A stretch of 64,000 nt of DNA from an uncultured Acidimicrobiales bacterium (lineage in GTDB: Bacteria; Actinomycetota; Acidimicrobiia; Acidimicrobiales; SZUA-35). A model generated the notes under the pieces. It was not told the origin of the DNA. It was given only the letters and a program-made list of their open reading frames with translations, and made no database searches. Both the position numbers and the translations under genes were made by a program. Below are positions 8,628 through 17,778 of the stretch, one piece after another (within the stretch, counting starts at the first letter, position 1; every line of letters begins with the position of its first letter). The stretch lies in contig CALKTH010000012.1 of assembly GCA_937997485.1 (NCBI GenBank), positions 1 through 64,000 of the forward strand, in the 5' to 3' direction.

Positions 8628-9110
8628 GTGCGAGTGAGTGCCGACGCCACAAGAACTGAGGTGGATGTCGCCAACCTCGGCTCGTTGTCGCCGCTCGGAG
8701 TGATCGAGATCGACATTCCGTCCCGCGTCGATCTCGTCACCGTGGTTCGAATGATTGCGGGCACTGCGGCCGAGGCAGCCGAAGCGTTGTCCGGGGATCG
8801 CTTGGACGATCTTCGCTGGGTGATGTCAGAAGCGACCACGAACGCCATTCAGGCCAACATCGCGGCGACGGCGCCGGCCGGTCGTGTGCGCGTGATGCTC
8901 GAGGTGGGAACCGGCTGGGTGCGCGTGCAGGTCAATGACGAAGGGCCCGGCATGCCCGATCGTGAAGACGTACCGGACATGGAGCATCCCGACCGTCTGC
9001 AGATCGAAGGCGGCTTCGGAATCCCGCTCATGCAGCACCTCACATCGGGCACCGTGCACTTCGAGCCCGCTGCCGTTGGCACGACCGTGCATCTCGAACT
9101 GCACCAGTAA
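8628..9110 (+). CDS. RsbW-like ATP-binding serine kinase / anti-sigma factor
   Basis: This roughly 160-residue protein is a GHKL-fold ATPase of the HATPase_c_2 (RsbW/SpoIIAB) type. It shows the N box (EATTNAIQANIA), the G1 box (NDEGPGMPD) and the G2-like segment GGFGIPLMQHL. Such proteins bind a sigma factor or phosphorylate an anti-anti-sigma (STAS) partner; no sigma or STAS partner is adjacent, so the partner is unknown. GTG codons at 8625, 8628 and 8634 are all plausible starts and no clear ribosome site is visible. The frame extends to 8496 but overlaps the divergent gene there. It lies 11 bp before nhaA, so the two are probably co-transcribed. Confidence 0.8.
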   Translation: MRVSADATRTEVDVANLGSLSPLGVIEIDIPSRVDLVTVVRMIAGTAAEAAEALSGDRLDDLRWVMSEATTNAIQANIAATAPAGRVRVMLEVGTGWVRVQVNDEGPGMPDREDVPDMEHPDRLQIEGGFGIPLMQHLTSGTVHFEPAAVGTTVHLELHQ

Positions 9111-9121
9111 GATCGCGCCCT

Positions 9122-10492
9122 ATGTCGTCGAACGGCTTGAAGGTGAGGGAAGGTGCGTGGAGTGGTGGCGACACCCCGCTGGCCCGCCGGGTCGCCCGAC
9201 CCATGGTTCAGTTTCTCGCTCAAGAAACGGCCTCCGGCATTCTGCTCCTTCTTGCCACCGCTGCCGCCCTCATCTGGGCGAACTCCGCGTTCAGCGACTC
9301 GTACCACCACTTCTGGGAAACGGAGATTGAGTTCGCCATCGGTTCCTGGCATCCGTTCGACCATGGCGGGCACGGGCTGAGCCTCGAACTGCTCGTCAAC
9401 GATGCGTTGATGGTCCTCTTCTTCTTCGTGGTCGGTCTGGAGATCAAGACCGAACTTGCGGTGGGCGATCTGTCGAATCCGCGAGACGCGGCGTTGCCCG
9501 CCATCGCAGCGCTCGGCGGCATGATCGTTCCCGCTAGCCTTTTCGCCCTCCTCAACCTCGGCGGCGACGGCTTCGGTGGCTGGGGCATCCCGATGGCGAC
9601 CGACATCGCATTCGCAGTTGGCGTGCTCGCATTGTTGGGCCCGCGGATCCCCCAACGGCTGAAGCTGTTCCTTCTGGCCCTGGCGATTGCTGATGACATC
9701 GGTGCCATCGCCGTGATCGCCATCTTCTATTCGAGCGGCCTCGACTTCACCTGGTTGGCGGTTGCCGTGGGCGGCGTGCTGCTCACCGTTGCCATGAAGC
9801 GCTATCGCGTCTGGTTCACCCCGATCTATGTGATCGTGGGATTCTTCGTTTGGTACGCCACATTCCGTTCCGGAGTGCATGCGACGATCGCTGGTGTGGT
9901 GATGGGCATGCTCGCCCCCGCCACGCCACTGCTGGGTCAGCGCCGCTTCGAGAACCTGGAAGACGTGTTCTCCGGTGAGCATCACGATCTTGGCGCAGCA
10001 GTGAACGATGCCAGATGGAAGCTGCGGGAGCAGGTGCCTGTCACCAGCCGCCTGATCGCCCTGCTTGTCCCTTGGACCAGCTTCGTGATCATCCCGATCT
10101 TCGCTCTGGCGAACGCCGGCGTCACCCTCACGAGCGAGAAGATCGATGGGGCGCTGGGGTCCCGACTCACCCTCGGGGTCATCGTTGGTCTCGTGATCGG
10201 TAAGCCGCTCGGCATCTTTGTGGCCACGCTCTTCGCTACTCGGTTCACCTCGGCAGAACTTCCCGAGGGCATGACCAATACCCACGTGTTCGGCGCCGGC
10301 GCCGTTGCTGGCATCGGATTCACCGTTGCATTGTTCATTAGTGACCTCGCCTTCGAGGACGAGGCGCTGGCGGACGAAGCAACGATGGGAATCTTGGTGG
10401 CTTCGCTGCTGGCGACAATCGTTGGTTTCGCCGTGCTACGACGGCTGCCCATGCCCACTCCGGCCCCCGATTTCGACGAAATCAAGGCCTAA
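9122..10492 (+). CDS. nhaA: Na+/H+ antiporter NhaA
   Basis: This 456-residue inner-membrane protein is an NhaA antiporter that exports Na+ in exchange for protons for pH and salt homeostasis. The ion-binding aspartate pair is in ALAIADDIGAIAVI and a third functional Asp is in IPMATDIAFAVG; a conserved Lys is in VIGKPLGIF. Around twelve hydrophobic segments are visible. It is slightly longer than the E. coli protein because of a 25-residue polar N-terminal extension and a hydrophilic insert (about residues 268-300). Its presence fits a marine or brackish lifestyle. Confidence 0.95.
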   Translation: MSSNGLKVREGAWSGGDTPLARRVARPMVQFLAQETASGILLLLATAAALIWANSAFSDSYHHFWETEIEFAIGSWHPFDHGGHGLSLELLVNDALMVLFFFVVGLEIKTELAVGDLSNPRDAALPAIAALGGMIVPASLFALLNLGGDGFGGWGIPMATDIAFAVGVLALLGPRIPQRLKLFLLALAIADDIGAIAVIAIFYSSGLDFTWLAVAVGGVLLTVAMKRYRVWFTPIYVIVGFFVWYATFRSGVHATIAGVVMGMLAPATPLLGQRRFENLEDVFSGEHHDLGAAVNDARWKLREQVPVTSRLIALLVPWTSFVIIPIFALANAGVTLTSEKIDGALGSRLTLGVIVGLVIGKPLGIFVATLFATRFTSAELPEGMTNTHVFGAGAVAGIGFTVALFISDLAFEDEALADEATMGILVASLLATIVGFAVLRRLPMPTPAPDFDEIKA

Positions 10493-10566
10493 ATCCCGTC
10501 TTGATCTGACGTTGTTTTGTCAGGGGTGTTGGAAAAGCGGTGCGCGCTGTTCCTACCCTGCCGCCA

Positions 10567-13371
10567 ATGTCTCAGTCACTGGTGATCGTCGAGAGCCCCG
10601 CAAAAGCCGTAAAACTCGCGGAATATCTGGGTGACGACTACATGGTCGAATCCTCCATCGGCCACGTTCGGGACCTTCCCCGCAACGCCGCTGACGTGCC
10701 CGCGTCGCACAAGGGAGAGAAGTGGGCGAGTCTCGGCATTGATGTCGAGAACGACTTCGCCCCCCTCTACATCGTGAGCCCGGAGAAGCGGGATCAAGTT
10801 CGCAAGCTCAAGTCGATGATGAAGGACGCGAGCGAACTCGTGCTCGCTACCGATAAGGATCGCGAGGGAGAAGCCATCGCTTGGCACCTCCTCGAGGTAC
10901 TGAATCCGAAGGTCCCGGTGAAGCGGATCGTTTTCACCGAGGTCACGCCGGAAGCCATCCAGCGAGCCATGGATGCACCGGGTGAGCTGGATACCCAGCG
11001 TGTTGCCGCCCAGGAGGCTCGACGCCTTCTCGATCGGCTCTTCGGGTACGAGGTTTCGCCCGTCCTCTGGAAGAAGGTCATGCCGAAGCTGTCGGCGGGC
11101 CGTGTCCAGAGCGTGGCGACTCGCATCGTGGTGGAGCGTGAGCGTGAGCGCATGGCGTTCCGGTCCGCGAACTATTGGGACTTGAAGGGCACGTTCGATG
11201 CCGCTTCGGCCGACAAGCCCTTCACGGCCATGCTCCAGGAACTCGACGGCAAGCGCGTGGCGACCGGCCGCGACTTCAGCCAGCAGGGTGAGCTCACCCG
11301 AGCCGATGCCGTGCACCTCGACGAACAGGGCGCAGGGACGCTCGCGTCGGCGCTCGAGAACCAGCCGGCCACGGTCGAGTCTCGCGAAGCCAAGCCGTAT
11401 CGCCGCCGACCCGCCGCTCCCTTCATCACCTCCAGCTATCAGCAGGAGGCGTCTCGCAAGCTCCGCCTCTCCTCCGCCCAGTCGATGCGGGTGGCCCAGG
11501 GCCTCTACGAGCGGGGCTACATCACCTACATGCGAACCGACAGCACCACGCTCTCGGATACCGCGATCGCTGCTGCTCGCAACCAGATTCAGGAGCGCTA
11601 CGGCAACGACTTCCTGCCCGACGAGCCCCGTACCTACAAGAGCCGCAACAAGAATGCGCAGGAGGCCCACGAGGCCATCCGGCCAGCGGGCGACGTCTTC
11701 CGCACGCCCGAAGAAGTGGCCAGCGAACTCAGCACACAAGACCGTGCGGTCTATGAGCTGATCTGGCAGCGCACTGTCGCGTCGCAGATGACCGACGCCA
11801 CGGGTGAAACCGTCACCCTCCGCCTGGGCGTGACCTCGACCGACCAGCGCAAGGCCGTGTTCTCCACGTCTGGCACGGTGATCAAGCACAAGGGCTTCCT
11901 CAGCGTCTACCAGGAGACGAAAGACGAAGACGCGGAAGAGGAAGAGGACGCCAAGGAGCAACTGCTTCCGCCGCTGAACGAGGGTGACGCGGCGCAGATC
12001 ACCGAGATCGAGGCCGCGGGCCACGACACGCAGCCGCCCGCTCGCTACACCGAGGCCTCCCTCGTGCAGAAGCTGGAAGAGCTCCAGGTGGGTCGCCCGT
12101 CGACGTATGCGTCGATCATGGGCACGATCCAGAGCCGGGAGTACGTGTGGAAGAAGGGCACGGCCCTGGTTCCGAGCTTCAAGGCCTTTGCGGTTGTCGG
12201 GCTGCTCGAGCAGCATTTCCCCGACCTGGTGGACTACGCATACACCAAGCAAATGGAAGACGATCTCGACCTCATCGAGGCTGGCCAAGCCGCCACGGTG
12301 CCCTACCTTCGTGACTTCTACTTCGGGGCCGGGGACTATCCCGGCCTGAAGGACAAGGTGTCCGACCGCCTGGGTGACATCGACGCCCGCGCCGTCAACT
12401 CGATCCCGATCGGAGGCGACGAGGACGGTGTGCCGATCGTGGCCCGCGTCGGTCGCTACGGCCCGTACCTGGAGCGTGGCGAGGATCGAGCATCGATCCC
12501 CGAAGACCTGCCACCCGCCGATCTCACGATCGAAAAGGCACTGGAGCTCATTTCCGCCCCCAAGGACAACCGAGTCGTCGGTATTCACCCGGAGACCGAT
12601 CAGGAAATCGAGGTGCGCGCCGGTCGCTTCGGCCCGTACGTCTCGATGGGCGAGCACAACGACGACACCGGCGAGAAGCCCCGCACGGCATCGCTGTTCA
12701 AGGACATGGAGCCGGCCGAGATCACCCTCGAGCAGGCACTGCAGTTGCTCTCGCTTCCTCGGCTCATCGGCGTGGACCCCGAAGACGGTGGCGAGATCAC
12801 CGCATTCAACGGCCGCTACGGCCCGTACATCCAGAAGACCACCATCACCGAAGACGGCCCGAAGAACGACAGCCGTTCCCTCGAAGCCGAGAGTGAGCTC
12901 CTCACCATCGATCTGCCGAAGGCGCTCGAGGTCATGGCCCAGCCGAAGCGCCGACGTGGTCAAGCCGCCCCCAAGCCTCCGCTCATGGTGCTGGGCATCG
13001 ACCCCGCCACCGACAAAGAGATGATCGTGAAGGACGGACGCTTCGGTCCGTACGTGACCGACGGCGAGACCAACGCCAGCCTTCGTAAGGGCGATGAACT
13101 CGAAACGCTCACCATCGAGCGTGGTTCTGAGTTGCTGTCTGATCGCCGTGCCAAGGGCCCCGCCAAGAAGAAGAAAAAGGCGACGAAGAAGAAGGCCACC
13201 AAGAAAAAGGCGGCCGCCAAGAAGAAGGCCACAAAGAAGAAGGCGACCAAGAAAGCCCCGGCCAAGAAGGCAGTGGCGAAGAAGAAGGCAGCGCCGGATC
13301 CTGATGTGACCGGCACCGTGAAGTCCGCCATCGACGCCATGCCGGCCGTCGATGACGACGACGCCTTCTGA
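10567..13371 (+). CDS. topA: DNA topoisomerase I
   Basis: This 934-residue type IA topoisomerase relaxes negative supercoils. It has an N-terminal TOPRIM domain (LVIVESPAKA at residue 5; DKDREGEA), the active-site tyrosine Y321 in GYITYMRTDS, and GRPSTYA and EAHEAIRP motifs of the core. The C-terminal half carries about four TopoI_C repeats ending in GRYGPYL/GRFGPYV, in place of zinc fingers, as in other actinobacteria. The last about 65 residues hold a lysine-rich tail (KKKKKATKKKATKKK pattern, about 867-910) known in actinobacterial TopA to support processivity. ATG 10567 is chosen because the TOPRIM fold begins there. tmk follows 7 bp downstream. Confidence 0.97.
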   Translation: MSQSLVIVESPAKAVKLAEYLGDDYMVESSIGHVRDLPRNAADVPASHKGEKWASLGIDVENDFAPLYIVSPEKRDQVRKLKSMMKDASELVLATDKDREGEAIAWHLLEVLNPKVPVKRIVFTEVTPEAIQRAMDAPGELDTQRVAAQEARRLLDRLFGYEVSPVLWKKVMPKLSAGRVQSVATRIVVERERERMAFRSANYWDLKGTFDAASADKPFTAMLQELDGKRVATGRDFSQQGELTRADAVHLDEQGAGTLASALENQPATVESREAKPYRRRPAAPFITSSYQQEASRKLRLSSAQSMRVAQGLYERGYITYMRTDSTTLSDTAIAAARNQIQERYGNDFLPDEPRTYKSRNKNAQEAHEAIRPAGDVFRTPEEVASELSTQDRAVYELIWQRTVASQMTDATGETVTLRLGVTSTDQRKAVFSTSGTVIKHKGFLSVYQETKDEDAEEEEDAKEQLLPPLNEGDAAQITEIEAAGHDTQPPARYTEASLVQKLEELQVGRPSTYASIMGTIQSREYVWKKGTALVPSFKAFAVVGLLEQHFPDLVDYAYTKQMEDDLDLIEAGQAATVPYLRDFYFGAGDYPGLKDKVSDRLGDIDARAVNSIPIGGDEDGVPIVARVGRYGPYLERGEDRASIPEDLPPADLTIEKALELISAPKDNRVVGIHPETDQEIEVRAGRFGPYVSMGEHNDDTGEKPRTASLFKDMEPAEITLEQALQLLSLPRLIGVDPEDGGEITAFNGRYGPYIQKTTITEDGPKNDSRSLEAESELLTIDLPKALEVMAQPKRRRGQAAPKPPLMVLGIDPATDKEMIVKDGRFGPYVTDGETNASLRKGDELETLTIERGSELLSDRRAKGPAKKKKKATKKKATKKKAAAKKKATKKKATKKAPAKKAVAKKKAAPDPDVTGTVKSAIDAMPAVDDDDAF

Positions 13372-13378
13372 GTACGCC

Positions 13379-13999
13379 ATGGCGCTCTACATCGCGATCG
13401 AAGGCGGCGAGGGGGCAGGCAAGAGCACGCAGGCCAAGATCCTCACCAAGAAGCTCGGTGCCATACGCACCTTCGAGCCGGGCAACACCGATCTCGGAGG
13501 TCGGCTGCGCCAGTTGCTGCTCGGCGTCGGCGAGGCGCCCGTTGGGCCCCGAGCCGAGACCTTGATGATGGCGGCTGACCGGGCGCAGCACATGGACGAG
13601 GTTGTGCGCCCGGCGCTCGAACGCGGCCAGCACGTCATCTCGGATCGAACTGCCTATTCATCGCTTGCCTATCAAGGCGGGGGCCGCGGCCTGGGCATCG
13701 ATGCGGTCCGTTCGCTCAATGATTGGGCACTCGATGGACTCTGGCCAGACCTGGTGATCCTCCTCGACTGCGACCCTGCCGCATCGCACCGGCGCGGTGC
13801 TGCAGATCGTTTGGAGTCTGAGGCGGCGTCGTTCCACGAGTCGGTGCGACGGACCTTCTTGGAACTCGCCGCCAGCGAGTCCGACCGCTGGACCGTGATT
13901 GATGCCAGCCAATCCATCGCCGAGGTCTCGACGCTCGTGATGAAAGCCGTCGAAGACAAGCTCCGGGCGGCCGCCGAGGTAGAACAGGGATCCTCATGA
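13379..13999 (+). CDS. tmk: Thymidylate kinase
   Basis: This 206-residue kinase phosphorylates dTMP to dTDP. It has the P-loop EGGEGAGKST near residue 9, the DR[T]xxS motif SDRTAYSSLAYQGGGRG (about 87-103) with the lid region after it, and the substrate-binding EPG segment. ATG 13379 comes 7 bp after the topA stop; the frame could extend to an ATG at 13352 inside topA, but the kinase fold starts at the chosen site. Its stop overlaps the holB start (ATGA), so topA-tmk-holB looks like one operon, and tmk-holB coupling is widespread in bacteria. Confidence 0.93.
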   Translation: MALYIAIEGGEGAGKSTQAKILTKKLGAIRTFEPGNTDLGGRLRQLLLGVGEAPVGPRAETLMMAADRAQHMDEVVRPALERGQHVISDRTAYSSLAYQGGGRGLGIDAVRSLNDWALDGLWPDLVILLDCDPAASHRRGAADRLESEAASFHESVRRTFLELAASESDRWTVIDASQSIAEVSTLVMKAVEDKLRAAAEVEQGSS

Positions 14000-15531
14000 C
14001 TGACACGCCGGAGGAATCCAGGAACGAGCTCGGCGCCGACGGCGCGGAGGCCGGTGACTCAGCGTTGGACGAGACCGACGGCGACTTCGATCCCAACGAT
14101 CCGAATGAATTCGCAACGCCCGACCCAGGTGGCTCGCTTTTCGGCGAGACATCACTCTTCGACGAGCCCGTGGCGAGCAACGATGGCCCGCCCCAGACCG
14201 AGTCCTTGTTTGGTGAGACATCGCTGTTTGGAACGGCGGCTGACGGTGACGCACCCGTTGATCCGGCCGACATCAGCAAGCTGATTTCCACGGGTGCCTC
14301 CTTCTTCGCCGAAGGCGGTGGAGCAAAGCCTGTTCCCCAAAAGCCCAAGCCTGAACCGGAGCTTGGCGCAGAACCGGAACCTGTCGCAGTGCCAGATCTT
14401 GTTGCCGGGCCAGATCTTGGCGAGGAGGCTCCCGGGGCCCCGAACGTCGAACCATCTGAACCCGTGGCCCCCGAAGATCTTGTTGACCCGTGGAGTGAGG
14501 TGTTGGGCCAGACCGAGGCGACGCGCCGACTCGACCAGGCGGCCATCGATCCGGTGCATGCCTACATGCTGATGGGCTCGAAGGGGAGCGGGAGCTATCA
14601 GGCCGCCCTCGGATTCGCCGGCCTGCTGCTTTCCGCCGAGGCCGTGCGAACGGGCGATGCCGCTGGCGCCGCTCGTCATCGCCGATTGGCAATGGATGCC
14701 GCCCATCCGGACCTTGTCCTGATCGAGGCGTCAGGTCAGACGCTCATGGTGGGCGATGCCGAGGAGATCATCCGGCAAGCCTCGACGTCTCCGGTCGAGG
14801 GCAGCCGGAAGGTGATCGTGGTCCGTTCGGTCGAGATCATCAACGAAGCGACGATTGGCAAGCTGCTCAAGGTCGTCGAGGAGCCGCCCCCGACGGCGGT
14901 GTTCGTACTGCTGGCTGAGGAAGCCACCCCGGAGATCGTGACCATTGCCAGTCGGTGTGTGCCGGTGGAGTTCGCCCCGGTCGATCCGTCGGTGATTGAG
15001 GCTGACCTCGTCGGCCGAGGCGTGCCAGCGGATCGTGCGGCGCAGGCTGCGCTCGCCAGCGGCGGAGATGTCGAGCGCGCTCGACTCTTGGCGACCGATG
15101 AGGCACTGGCGGATCGTGCTGCTCTCTGGCAGGGGCTGCCTGATCGCTTGAACGGCACAGGCGCCATGGTCTACGAGCTGGTGAGCCAGCTTCGCGAGCG
15201 CATGGACGAGGCGCAGGAGCCGTTGGAGGCCGCGCACAGCCAACAGCTCGAGGCACTGCAGGAGCGAATCGAACTGACGGGTGAGCGGGGCTCAGGCAAG
15301 AAGGAGTTGATCGACAAGCAGAAGCGAGAGATTCGCCGGCAACGAGTCGACGAGCTTCGGTTCGGCCTCGCCACGTTGTCACGCGTGTACCGGGATCGAC
15401 TCACCCTCGCCCCCGATCCGCACGCCGAGAAGGCGCTTGCCGCGATCCAACACACGGCGCAGGCGTTGATTCGCAACCCCAACGAACCCCTCCTGCTTCA
15501 GTCCCTGCTGCTCACCCTCAGCGCCCCCTGA
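13996..15531 (+). CDS. holB: DNA polymerase III delta' subunit with long disordered N-terminal extension
   Basis: This 511-residue protein is the clamp-loader delta' subunit. The AAA+ region starts near residue 165 (WSEVLGQTEATRRLDQA), with a degenerate P-loop (GSKGSGSYQAA, no GKT), normal for the non-ATP-hydrolysing delta' subunit, followed by RKVIVVRSVEIINEATIGKLLKVVEEPPP and the SRC motif (ASRC). Residues 1-165 are an acidic, proline-rich, probably disordered extension containing two copies of SLFGETSLF (47-55 and 70-78). This makes the protein over 100 residues longer than usual. Overlap with tmk indicates translational coupling. Confidence 0.9.
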   Translation: MTDTPEESRNELGADGAEAGDSALDETDGDFDPNDPNEFATPDPGGSLFGETSLFDEPVASNDGPPQTESLFGETSLFGTAADGDAPVDPADISKLISTGASFFAEGGGAKPVPQKPKPEPELGAEPEPVAVPDLVAGPDLGEEAPGAPNVEPSEPVAPEDLVDPWSEVLGQTEATRRLDQAAIDPVHAYMLMGSKGSGSYQAALGFAGLLLSAEAVRTGDAAGAARHRRLAMDAAHPDLVLIEASGQTLMVGDAEEIIRQASTSPVEGSRKVIVVRSVEIINEATIGKLLKVVEEPPPTAVFVLLAEEATPEIVTIASRCVPVEFAPVDPSVIEADLVGRGVPADRAAQAALASGGDVERARLLATDEALADRAALWQGLPDRLNGTGAMVYELVSQLRERMDEAQEPLEAAHSQQLEALQERIELTGERGSGKKELIDKQKREIRRQRVDELRFGLATLSRVYRDRLTLAPDPHAEKALAAIQHTAQALIRNPNEPLLLQSLLLTLSAP

Positions 15532-15598
15532 CCGACCGAGCGGTGCGCCTCATCAATTGTTCCTGCCGGGCAGCCGGTTGATGGACTAGGAAAGGTGG

Positions 15599-16495
15599 AT
15601 GTCGATCGTCGCCACCGGCCACAGCTTCCGAGATGCTTCAAGCGGGGATGTGCTCGATGTTTGGTTCCCGCCCGGTGGCGTCGCCGCCAACCGGTTCGCT
15701 CTGAGCGAGCGAGTGGGCCTCGCTGCCTCGGCGACCGTCACCGTTGAGATTGCAAGTCTCGATGACGCGCCGGCGTCGACGGAAGACGTCTGGCTGCGTC
15801 TGCACTTGCTCTCGCGGTGCGAAGTTGCGCCAAACCACCTCAACCTCGAGGGCATCTTCGGCCTCTTGACGACGGTGGCGTGGACCTCTGCCGGGCCCTG
15901 TCTGCCCACCCACGTGGACGAACTCCGCTCCCTCGTCGCCGGCCACGATCATCGACTCTCCGTGCCGTCGATCGACAAGTTCCCCCGTCTCACCGACTAC
16001 GTCACACCCCCTGGCGTTCGGATCGGCGATGCCGACCGGGTCCGCCTCGGGGCTCACCTGGTGCCGGGAACCACGGTGATGCACGAGGGTTTCGTGAACT
16101 TCAACGCGGGCACGCTCGGCCCAGCGATGATCGAGGGCCGAGTGACCCCGGGCGTCACGGTCGGCGCAAACTCGGATGTGGGAGCGGGCTCATCGATCCA
16201 GGGAACGCTGTCGGGCGGCGGAAAGCTCGTGAACTCGATCGGTCAGAACTCGCTGCTCGGGGCCAACGGTGGGATCGGGATTTCGCTTGGCGATCGCTGC
16301 ATCGTGGAGGCGGGTCTGTACGTCACGGCGGGGACGAAGGTCTGCACCGCCGACGGCGAGGTCGTGCCAGCTCGAGAGCTCTCGGGCGCCAACGATCTCT
16401 TGTTCCGCCGCAACAGCCAATCGGGCATGGTGGAGGCGGTGTCTTCAGCGAACTCGAACTGGGGTGGACTGAACAACGACCTCCACACCGGCTGA
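15599..16495 (+). CDS. dapD: Tetrahydrodipicolinate N-succinyltransferase (DapD)
   Basis: This 298-residue enzyme transfers succinyl from succinyl-CoA to tetrahydrodipicolinate in the lysine/diaminopimelate pathway. The C-terminal half shows the left-handed beta-helix hexapeptide pattern (VRLGAHLVPGTTVMHEGFVNFNAGT, GRVTPGVTVGANSDVGAGSSIQGTLSGGG). The sequence belongs to the actinobacterial group (M. tuberculosis Rv1201c type) rather than the E. coli type. AGGAAAGG a few bases before ATG 15599 is a good ribosome site. A 14-bp perfect hairpin follows 31 bp after the stop. Confidence 0.93.
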   Translation: MSIVATGHSFRDASSGDVLDVWFPPGGVAANRFALSERVGLAASATVTVEIASLDDAPASTEDVWLRLHLLSRCEVAPNHLNLEGIFGLLTTVAWTSAGPCLPTHVDELRSLVAGHDHRLSVPSIDKFPRLTDYVTPPGVRIGDADRVRLGAHLVPGTTVMHEGFVNFNAGTLGPAMIEGRVTPGVTVGANSDVGAGSSIQGTLSGGGKLVNSIGQNSLLGANGGIGISLGDRCIVEAGLYVTAGTKVCTADGEVVPARELSGANDLLFRRNSQSGMVEAVSSANSNWGGLNNDLHTG

Positions 16496-16526
16496 TCGGG
16501 CGGGTCGTGGGCAACACGCCCGCAGC

Positions 16527-16578
16527 AACATTGGGTGCACCTGGCCCTCGATCTTGATGCTGGCGTGCACCCAATGTT
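16527..16578. repeat. Hairpin repeat A, copy 1 (after dapD)
   Basis: Perfect 14-bp inverted repeat: AACATTGGGTGCAC at 16527-16540 and its complement at 16565-16578, with a 24-base loop. The same core arms occur at 31386-31447 after lysS. No T-run follows, so it is not a classical intrinsic terminator; it may be an RNA processing or termination hairpin or a dispersed palindromic element. Confidence 0.8.
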
Positions 16579-16715
16579 TCCGCTCGCCGGTGTCGGAAGC
16601 GCCGCTTTCCGTCTCGTCGATGCCAAGCTGGCGAGGTGTCCAGTCCCGCCTCGACAATCTTCACGTCCCCCAGTCGAACCTTTGACGAGTCGACCGTTCC
16701 CGGCCCGAGAGTGTC

Positions 16716-17480
16716 GTGACGAACGTGGGATCAGGAGCGAAGGCTGAAGCCGAACGACTCGTTGCGTCGGCATCGGCGGTCATCAGCGAGATTGCTGGCG
16801 ACGGAGCGGCCCCGTCAGAGCACAAGAACCGCATCGGCCGGTTGATTGATCACGGGATCTCTCGTCGGGTCGACAGCCAGATCCGGCAACGTTCCAAGCC
16901 AGGCTCGGCGTGGGCCGGACTTGAGGCGACGGCGGTCGAGGCACTAGCCGAAGCCGAACCCAATCTGTTGGTCATGATCGGGTCGCACCCCAGTGGCTAC
17001 GTCCGGCAGGAAGCCGCTCGGCTTGCGCTTCCCATCGTCGATGCTGGTGACCCCCGGCCCGGCATCGCTCGCTTGCTCAGCCAACGGGCGCTCGACGCGA
17101 TCCCGTCGGTGCGAGAAGTCGCTCGGGCCGGAGTTGAGGCGATGTTTGCGGCTGAACTCGCACGAACTGATGAGGGCTGGATGCCGAGAGGGACCGAACG
17201 TGGCGCGCGAGAGATCGTGGAGCAGGTTCGCTGCGTCGAACTGTGCCCGGAACTCGTCGACACGGCGCTCGATCTGTTCGCCTCCCGGACCGGTAGGTAC
17301 GCCCTGTCGAAGGGCGTGTTCGATCATCATCGGCACAACCGCAAGGAGGTCGACCGGCGAGCGCAGCTGTTGGCCGATCTTCAGAAGATCTCGTCGGATC
17401 TGGATCCCGGTCCGGAGCAGGCCGCAGCTCATCGCCTCATCGACTTCTATGAGGCATCGCTGACGCCCGTTCGCGCCTGA
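16716..17480 (+). CDS. Hypothetical helical repeat protein
   Basis: I do not recognise this 254-residue protein. It looks fully alpha-helical, with HEAT-like stretches (MIGSHPSGYVRQEAARLALPIV, LLSQRALDAIPSVREVARAGVEAMF). No signal peptide or membrane helix is visible. The GTG start at 16716 is uncertain; GTG 16725 is an alternative. It stands alone between the dapD hairpin and the tRNA gene. Codon use fits the genome, supporting a real gene. Confidence 0.7.
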   Translation: MTNVGSGAKAEAERLVASASAVISEIAGDGAAPSEHKNRIGRLIDHGISRRVDSQIRQRSKPGSAWAGLEATAVEALAEAEPNLLVMIGSHPSGYVRQEAARLALPIVDAGDPRPGIARLLSQRALDAIPSVREVARAGVEAMFAAELARTDEGWMPRGTERGAREIVEQVRCVELCPELVDTALDLFASRTGRYALSKGVFDHHRHNRKEVDRRAQLLADLQKISSDLDPGPEQAAAHRLIDFYEASLTPVRA

Positions 17481-17576
17481 CCGCTCCCCCAACCGATCGG
17501 TCCGACACGAGGCGACGGCGAGTCCGCTGGAAACCCTCACCGAGTTTGGACAAGGACCGATAGGATTTATGGCCTT

Positions 17577-17649
17577 GCCCGAATAGCTCAGTCGGTAGAG
17601 CGTCTCACTCGTAATGAGAAGGTCTGGAGTTCAATTCTCCATTCGGGCT
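17577..17649 (+). tRNA. tRNA-Thr (anticodon CGT)
   Basis: A full cloverleaf can be drawn. The acceptor stem GCCCGAA pairs with TTCGGGC, the D-arm is GCTC-AGTCGGTA-GAGC, the anticodon stem TCTCA/TGAGA has loop CTCGTAA with anticodon CGT, and the T-arm is TGGAG-TTCAATT-CTCCA. The discriminator is T and CCA is not encoded. It reads ACG codons. A second tRNA-Thr (TGT) is at 56845-56918. Confidence 0.96.
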
Positions 17650-17657
17650 CGCAAAGG

Positions 17658-17681
17658 AACCCCGCTCTCCGGAGCGGGGTT
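17658..17681. terminator. Hairpin terminator after tRNA-Thr
   Basis: A perfect 10-bp stem (AACCCCGCTC and GAGCGGGGTT) with a 4-base loop starts 9 bp after the tRNA end and is followed by TTCGACGTTT. It probably terminates the tRNA transcript and, from the other side, the anti-sigma gene whose stop is at 17779. Confidence 0.75.
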
Positions 17682-17778
17682 TCGACGTTTTCGAGCGCTC
17701 GCCCCGGAGATGTGTGGCAGGGGAAGTGGTAAGAGTGCGCGAGGTTCGCGACTCAAATCGTCGCGACGGCTCAGGCGA

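Noticed and set aside
10576-13380. A 934-codon open frame on the minus strand opposite topA
   Set aside because: It mirrors the topA codon pattern, encodes a low-complexity His/Leu/Gly/Arg-rich sequence with no domain, and is explained by third-position GC bias.
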